From: UBA9732 sp052170315
GTDB taxonomy: Bacteria; Spirochaetota; Spirochaetia; Sphaerochaetales; Sphaerochaetaceae
NCBI GenBank assembly: GCA_052170315.1
Contig: JBQNAT010000013.1
Location: 1 to 64,000 of the forward strand
DNA: 64,000 bases
Direction: 5' to 3'
Below, one piece after another: positions 60,735 to 64,000 of the stretch (position 1 is its first letter; each line of letters opens with the position of its first letter). Both the position numbers and the translations under genes were made by a program. The notes under the pieces were generated by a model. The model saw only the letters and a program-made list of their open reading frames with translations, was not told where the DNA came from and ran no database searches.

Positions 60735-62266
60735 TGCGTAAATTTCTTAAATTCATAACAAGCCGTCTAGTGTGGACAGTTCTGCTGATACTTATACAGC
60801 TGGGCTTCGTGTTTGTTACGCTGAATTATGTAGAGACCCGATTCAGCCTTACGGTATTCAATTCCCTGCTGGGCCTGATTATTTCTCTCTTGGTTTTCTC
60901 GCGCGACGATGCCGTGGAATACAAGATTTCGTGGATTCTGCTTATCATGATACTGCCTGTTTTCGGATGCAGCATGTATCTGATTTTCGGCAACAAGAAG
61001 AAAGGCATTATCCAGGAAAAGCGGATGAGGGCCTACCATGAGCTTACGTCCAGGCATATGATTGATTCGTTCTCCAAGGCTGTGAATGCGGAGGATGTGC
61101 TTTCTCCTGACGATGTAAGGCTGTCAAGATATGTCAGCTCCCTTAGCGACAGCAGGGTTTTTGGGGGAAGCACAACCAAATACTATCCTTTAGGGGACTA
61201 CTGCTTCCCTGAAATGATTAAAGAGCTGAATAAGGCGGAAAAATTCATTTTCCTGGAATATTTCATCTATCAGGATGGCTTTTTCTGGGACACGATTCTT
61301 GATATCCTTAAGAAAAAGGTGCGGGAGGGTGTTGAAGTTTTCCTGATGTACGATGACATGGGCTGTATCGGAACCCTTTCCATGGGTTACTACAAAACGC
61401 TCAGGCGCTTGGGTATCAAGGCTGTTGTTTTCAACCCTGTAAGGCTGCGTCTGAACCCCAAACTCAACTACAGAGACCACAGGAAAGTCTGCATAATTGA
61501 CGGCAACGTTGCGGTAAGCGGGGGCATCAACATTGCTGACGAATACATAAACCGCAAAATACGCTTCGGACACTGGAAGGACAACGGCTTTATCATGAAG
61601 GGTGACGGGGTTTGGAATTACACTTTCATGTTCCTGCAGTTATGGACCTATTCGGCTCCGAAAGATTATCAGGTAAGCGACTTTTCTTCGTACATGCCCA
61701 CGATTTCCTGTGAGAATGACGGTTATATCCAAAGTTTCGGGGATAGCCCTCTGGATGATGAAACGGTAGCTGAAAACGCTTATATCAGCATGATAAATTC
61801 AGCAAAACGTTACGTATGGATAAGTACTCCGTATCTTATCCTTGACAGCTCAATGGTCAATGCGCTTACACTGGCGGCAGGAAGCGGTGTGGACGTAAGG
61901 ATTGTCACGCCGTCAGTACCCGACAAGAAAACAGTTTATTCTCTCACAACGGCCAATTACAGGCGTCTTCTTGCAGGCGGGGTACGCGTTTTTGAGTATG
62001 TCCCCGGCTTTATTCACTCCAAAATGTTTATCAGAGATGACTCCACTGCTATTGTAGGCACCACCAACATGGACTACCGTTCATTCTTTCTTCACTTTGA
62101 AAGCGCATCCATTTTTTACGGCGGAGGTACCGTGGGCCAGGTCAAGGCCGATTTCCTGGACATTTTTGAACTCTGCCATGAGGTCACATACAAGGAATTC
62201 CAGTCACGCTCATTAGGCATGAAACTTATGGCCCAGCTTCTTAAGATTGCGGCTCCGCTTTTGTAA
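60734..62266 (+). CDS. cls: Cardiolipin synthase (phospholipase D superfamily)
   Basis: 510 residues: two N-terminal membrane helices, then two PLD domains with HxK motifs in NYRDHRKVCIIDGNVAVSGGINIADEY and PGFIHSKMFIRDDSTAIVGTTNMDYRS. This is the ClsA-like architecture that joins two phosphatidylglycerols at the inner membrane. Length and motifs are intact. Confidence 0.92.
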   Translation: MRKFLKFITSRLVWTVLLILIQLGFVFVTLNYVETRFSLTVFNSLLGLIISLLVFSRDDAVEYKISWILLIMILPVFGCSMYLIFGNKKKGIIQEKRMRAYHELTSRHMIDSFSKAVNAEDVLSPDDVRLSRYVSSLSDSRVFGGSTTKYYPLGDYCFPEMIKELNKAEKFIFLEYFIYQDGFFWDTILDILKKKVREGVEVFLMYDDMGCIGTLSMGYYKTLRRLGIKAVVFNPVRLRLNPKLNYRDHRKVCIIDGNVAVSGGINIADEYINRKIRFGHWKDNGFIMKGDGVWNYTFMFLQLWTYSAPKDYQVSDFSSYMPTISCENDGYIQSFGDSPLDDETVAENAYISMINSAKRYVWISTPYLILDSSMVNALTLAAGSGVDVRIVTPSVPDKKTVYSLTTANYRRLLAGGVRVFEYVPGFIHSKMFIRDDSTAIVGTTNMDYRSFFLHFESASIFYGGGTVGQVKADFLDIFELCHEVTYKEFQSRSLGMKLMAQLLKIAAPLL

Positions 62267-62358
62267 GCTGCGGTAAGCTGTTGTAACTGTCTTTAGAAAC
62301 ATTTTGTCTTGATTTGCCTCTGTTTTGATGTTACCATGCTATGCGTGCGGAGGAATGC

Positions 62359-62643
62359 ATGACTGACAACCTTTCGGAAATCATTGATATTTTCTCGGAA
62401 ACAACGGATAAAAGGGATATGCGTAAGTTGTTCGAGGATGTTTTTACTGATGCCGAGAGGACTGACATCGCAAAGCGATGGTACATTTTTAAAGAGCTTT
62501 ACAAAGGCACTCCCCAGAGAAAAATAGCACGGGATATGGAAGTGAGTCTGTGTAAGATAACGCGCGGCTCAAAGACCCTTAAAAAAGATGACTCCGTCAT
62601 ACGTCGCGTCCTTGGCGATATGTATGACGAAAGCCATATCTGA
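62359..62643 (+). CDS. TrpR/YerC-like transcriptional regulator
   Basis: The ATG at 62359 follows GGAGG; 94 residues. The all-helical TrpR fold is suggested by LFEDVFTDAERTDIAKRWYIFKELYKGTPQRKIARDMEVSLCKITRGSKTLK, in which QRKIARDMEVSLCKITRGS is the helix-turn-helix. No tryptophan biosynthesis genes are in the window, so the YerC-type role in other amino-acid or unknown genes is as likely as TrpR proper. Confidence 0.85.
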   Translation: MTDNLSEIIDIFSETTDKRDMRKLFEDVFTDAERTDIAKRWYIFKELYKGTPQRKIARDMEVSLCKITRGSKTLKKDDSVIRRVLGDMYDESHI

Positions 62644-62659
62644 GACCCCGTATTTAATG

Positions 62660-62956
62660 TTAAAAATTAAAAAGTTTATCCAACGCCTCTCTTGATTTTT
62701 TTGCTTTATCTTCCGGCTCCGTGCTTGAGGTTTTTACGGGTTTTACGGCTGAGCCCATGCAAAAGTAGTCGCAGAAATTGGATTTTTCCTTGTCCCATAC
62801 GGGCTCATCAACGGATTCTCTGTAGCCGTAATGGGATTCGGGGCTGTAAAATGTACAGCATCTGCAGCTGTGAAGAGGCCTTTTACACGATGGACATTCC
62901 GAGGAATGATAGACTGAATTGGAGATAACTGCTCCGCAATATGGGTATTGTATCAT
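62660..62956 (-). CDS. Small cysteine-rich protein, putative zinc ribbon
   Basis: 98 residues with Cys at YCGA, CPSC, SCRCC and CDYFC positions in the first 70 residues, followed by a charged Lys/Glu tail. Probably binds zinc or an iron-sulfur cluster. No family recognised. It follows the HIT gene on the same strand with a 15-nt gap. Confidence 0.55.
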   Translation of the reverse strand: MIQYPYCGAVISNSVYHSSECPSCKRPLHSCRCCTFYSPESHYGYRESVDEPVWDKEKSNFCDYFCMGSAVKPVKTSSTEPEDKAKKSREALDKLFNF

Positions 62957-62971
62957 TTTAAGACCCTCAAT

Positions 62972-63391
62972 TCAGCTTTCAGTTTCGACTTTCAGCTTCA
63001 GTTTTTCGCCCAGGGACTGCATTTCGCCTTCTTTATATTTCTCATGAAGCAGGAAATGCTTTCTTCTGTCGCCTGTGTAGCGAGGTATGACATGTATATG
63101 AATATGAGGGACTTCCTGTCCCGATGCCGGGTCGTTATTGATTATTATATTGGAACCCTGATTTCCAAGTACTTTCCGCTGGGCGGCTTCCACTTTTTTC
63201 GCAATAATCATCATATGTGTCAGCACACTGTCAGGACAGGCGCCAATGTTAGGGTAGGGTTCTTTCGCAATTACCAGGCTGTGGCCTTTAAGCACGGGGT
63301 TGATATCTATGATAACGAAGCAAAGCTCATCTTCATACAGCTTAGTGCTTGGGATTTGATTTTCTGCTATTTTTGTAAAAAGTGTTTCCAT
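62972..63391 (-). CDS. HIT family nucleotide hydrolase
   Basis: 139 residues with the histidine triad HIHIHVIPR near residue 97 and the N-terminal FTKIAENQIPSTKLYEDE pattern of Hint/HinT proteins, which hydrolyse adenosine phosphoramidates and AppppA-like substrates. Cytosolic. Same strand as, and just downstream of, the DEAD-box helicase. Confidence 0.92.
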   Translation of the reverse strand: METLFTKIAENQIPSTKLYEDELCFVIIDINPVLKGHSLVIAKEPYPNIGACPDSVLTHMMIIAKKVEAAQRKVLGNQGSNIIINNDPASGQEVPHIHIHVIPRYTGDRRKHFLLHEKYKEGEMQSLGEKLKLKVETES

Positions 63392-63403
63392 ATTTGTATG
63401 ATA

Positions 63404-64000
63404 CTACCTGGTCTTTGTTTTTCCAAGATTCTTAAACCGGCTTACGTTGGCTTTTGAGCGTCCGCGGCTTTTTTTATCATCATGCGCCCCGAGATTAATA
63501 CGTCTTCTTAATCCGGAGCGCAGGCGGCGCTCGGAGGTTTCTTTGTGAGTATAAAGGTCAGGAATCTGAGTGTAGCCTGAAAGATTTACAATACGTCCGT
63601 ATTTATCGTTTAAAAGAGCGGCGATAATGTTGGTTGTGTGGTGCTCTGAACTTAAAAGTTTTGCGAGAGAGAACATGGAATCCGGGCATTCTCCGTTTTC
63701 CGCGTCCTTTATCCGTTTAAGCAGGTCATCAAGCAGCAGCTGTTTCTTTACGGCTATAATTTCTTCAACACCCGGCACATGATGCTTTTCAACTTCCGTT
63801 TTCGCAATCTTCTTTATGAAAGCGAAACGATTAAACTCTCTTGGCGTGACAAAAGTCACCGCAAGGCCTTCTTTTCCGGCTCTTCCGGTTCTTCCTACTC
63901 TGTGTATATAGCTTTCAGGTTCGTCCGGAAGGCTGTAGTTAATCACATGGGTAAGTTCGGGGATATCTATGCCTCTTGCGGCGACATCGGTTGCAACAAG
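63404..64000 (-). CDS. DEAD-box RNA helicase, C-terminal part
   Basis: Cut by the window edge: about 198 C-terminal residues are visible. They begin LVATDVAARGIDIPELTHVINY (motif V region) and include YIHRVGRTGRAGKEG (motif VI), then a basic tail ending KNLGKTKTR. The tail carries a short RRM-like stretch (LSSEHHTTNIIAALL...GRIVNLSGYTQIPDLY), reminiscent of DbpA/CsdA-type C-terminal RNA-binding modules. Roles in ribosome assembly or mRNA decay. Confidence 0.9.
   Translation of the reverse strand, partial: LVATDVAARGIDIPELTHVINYSLPDEPESYIHRVGRTGRAGKEGLAVTFVTPREFNRFAFIKKIAKTEVEKHHVPGVEEIIAVKKQLLLDDLLKRIKDAENGECPDSMFSLAKLLSSEHHTTNIIAALLNDKYGRIVNLSGYTQIPDLYTHKETSERRLRSGLRRRINLGAHDDKKSRGRSKANVSRFKNLGKTKTR

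Overview
The window looks like chromosomal DNA of a host-associated spirochaete, most likely Treponema. This rests on the Trep_Strep-type ECF substrate component, the secreted binding protein with a spirochaete-like signal peptide, and a housekeeping set (MnmA, QueH, TrmJ, M29 aminopeptidase, Smr protein, DksA-like protein, cardiolipin synthase) in Treponema-like arrangement. No rRNA or named strain marker is present, so the genus is inferred. Most of the window is ordinary gene-dense chromosome with 1-4 nt gene overlaps. It is interrupted by several accessory blocks that are visibly more AT-rich.

Layout. 1-3.8 kb: a rearranged prophage remnant, with leftward tail genes abutting a decapitated rightward Mu-like DUF3164 gene, ending at a tRNA-Asp. 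3.9-18.8 kb: core genes, comprising a PAP2 phosphatase, tRNA-Arg, Smr, mnmA, M29 aminopeptidase, trmJ, AI-2E transporter, DksA-like protein, metallo-beta-lactamase-fold hydrolase, DbpA-type RNA-binding protein, MscS channel, a large outer-membrane-like protein with an HExxH motif, and a Y-family polymerase with its small partner. 18.95-20.4 kb: a complete ISL3-family insertion sequence with a perfect 8-bp target duplication, placed just after a promoter, ribosome binding site and ATG. 20.4-20.75 kb: an unusually hairpin-dense stretch.

20.9-29.65 kb: an AT-rich defence island, hsdM-hsdS-sir2-fic-hsdR-cyclase-like. hsdM, hsdS and the SIR2-like gene are open. fic carries one frameshift, hsdR one in-frame TAG and the cyclase-like gene one in-frame TAA, so restriction is probably off while methylation may persist. 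A decayed iclR gene marks the right edge. 30.5-32.2 kb: an SDR dehydrogenase and a fumarylacetoacetase-family enzyme, then tRNA-Leu.

32.6-39.9 kb: TetR regulator, fused double ECF ATPase, Trep_Strep S component, EcfT and two ABC half-transporters. 40.0-49.9 kb: an AT-rich hexuronate module (IclR regulator, MATE exporter, two paralogous cupin proteins around uxuA, sugar ABC importer) with transposase fragments at and near its edges and a KdgR-like operator. 50.1-56.3 kb: an MFS transporter, then a flavodoxin, FecCD-type permease, ATPase, binding protein and radical-SAM enzyme matching the anaerobic haem uptake and degradation operons (HmuFUVTW type). The ECF/ABC and haem operons carry closely similar promoters, suggesting shared control. 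56.3-64 kb: core genes again, including RluA-type pseudouridine synthase, MATE, queH, TPR protein, cardiolipin synthase, TrpR-like protein, HIT protein and a DEAD-box helicase cut by the window end.

The strongest candidates for unusual biology are the SIR2-containing type I restriction island with its three single lesions, the hairpin-dense block beside it, the shared promoter of the ECF/ABC and haem operons, and the leader-peptide/hairpin arrangement before uxuA.
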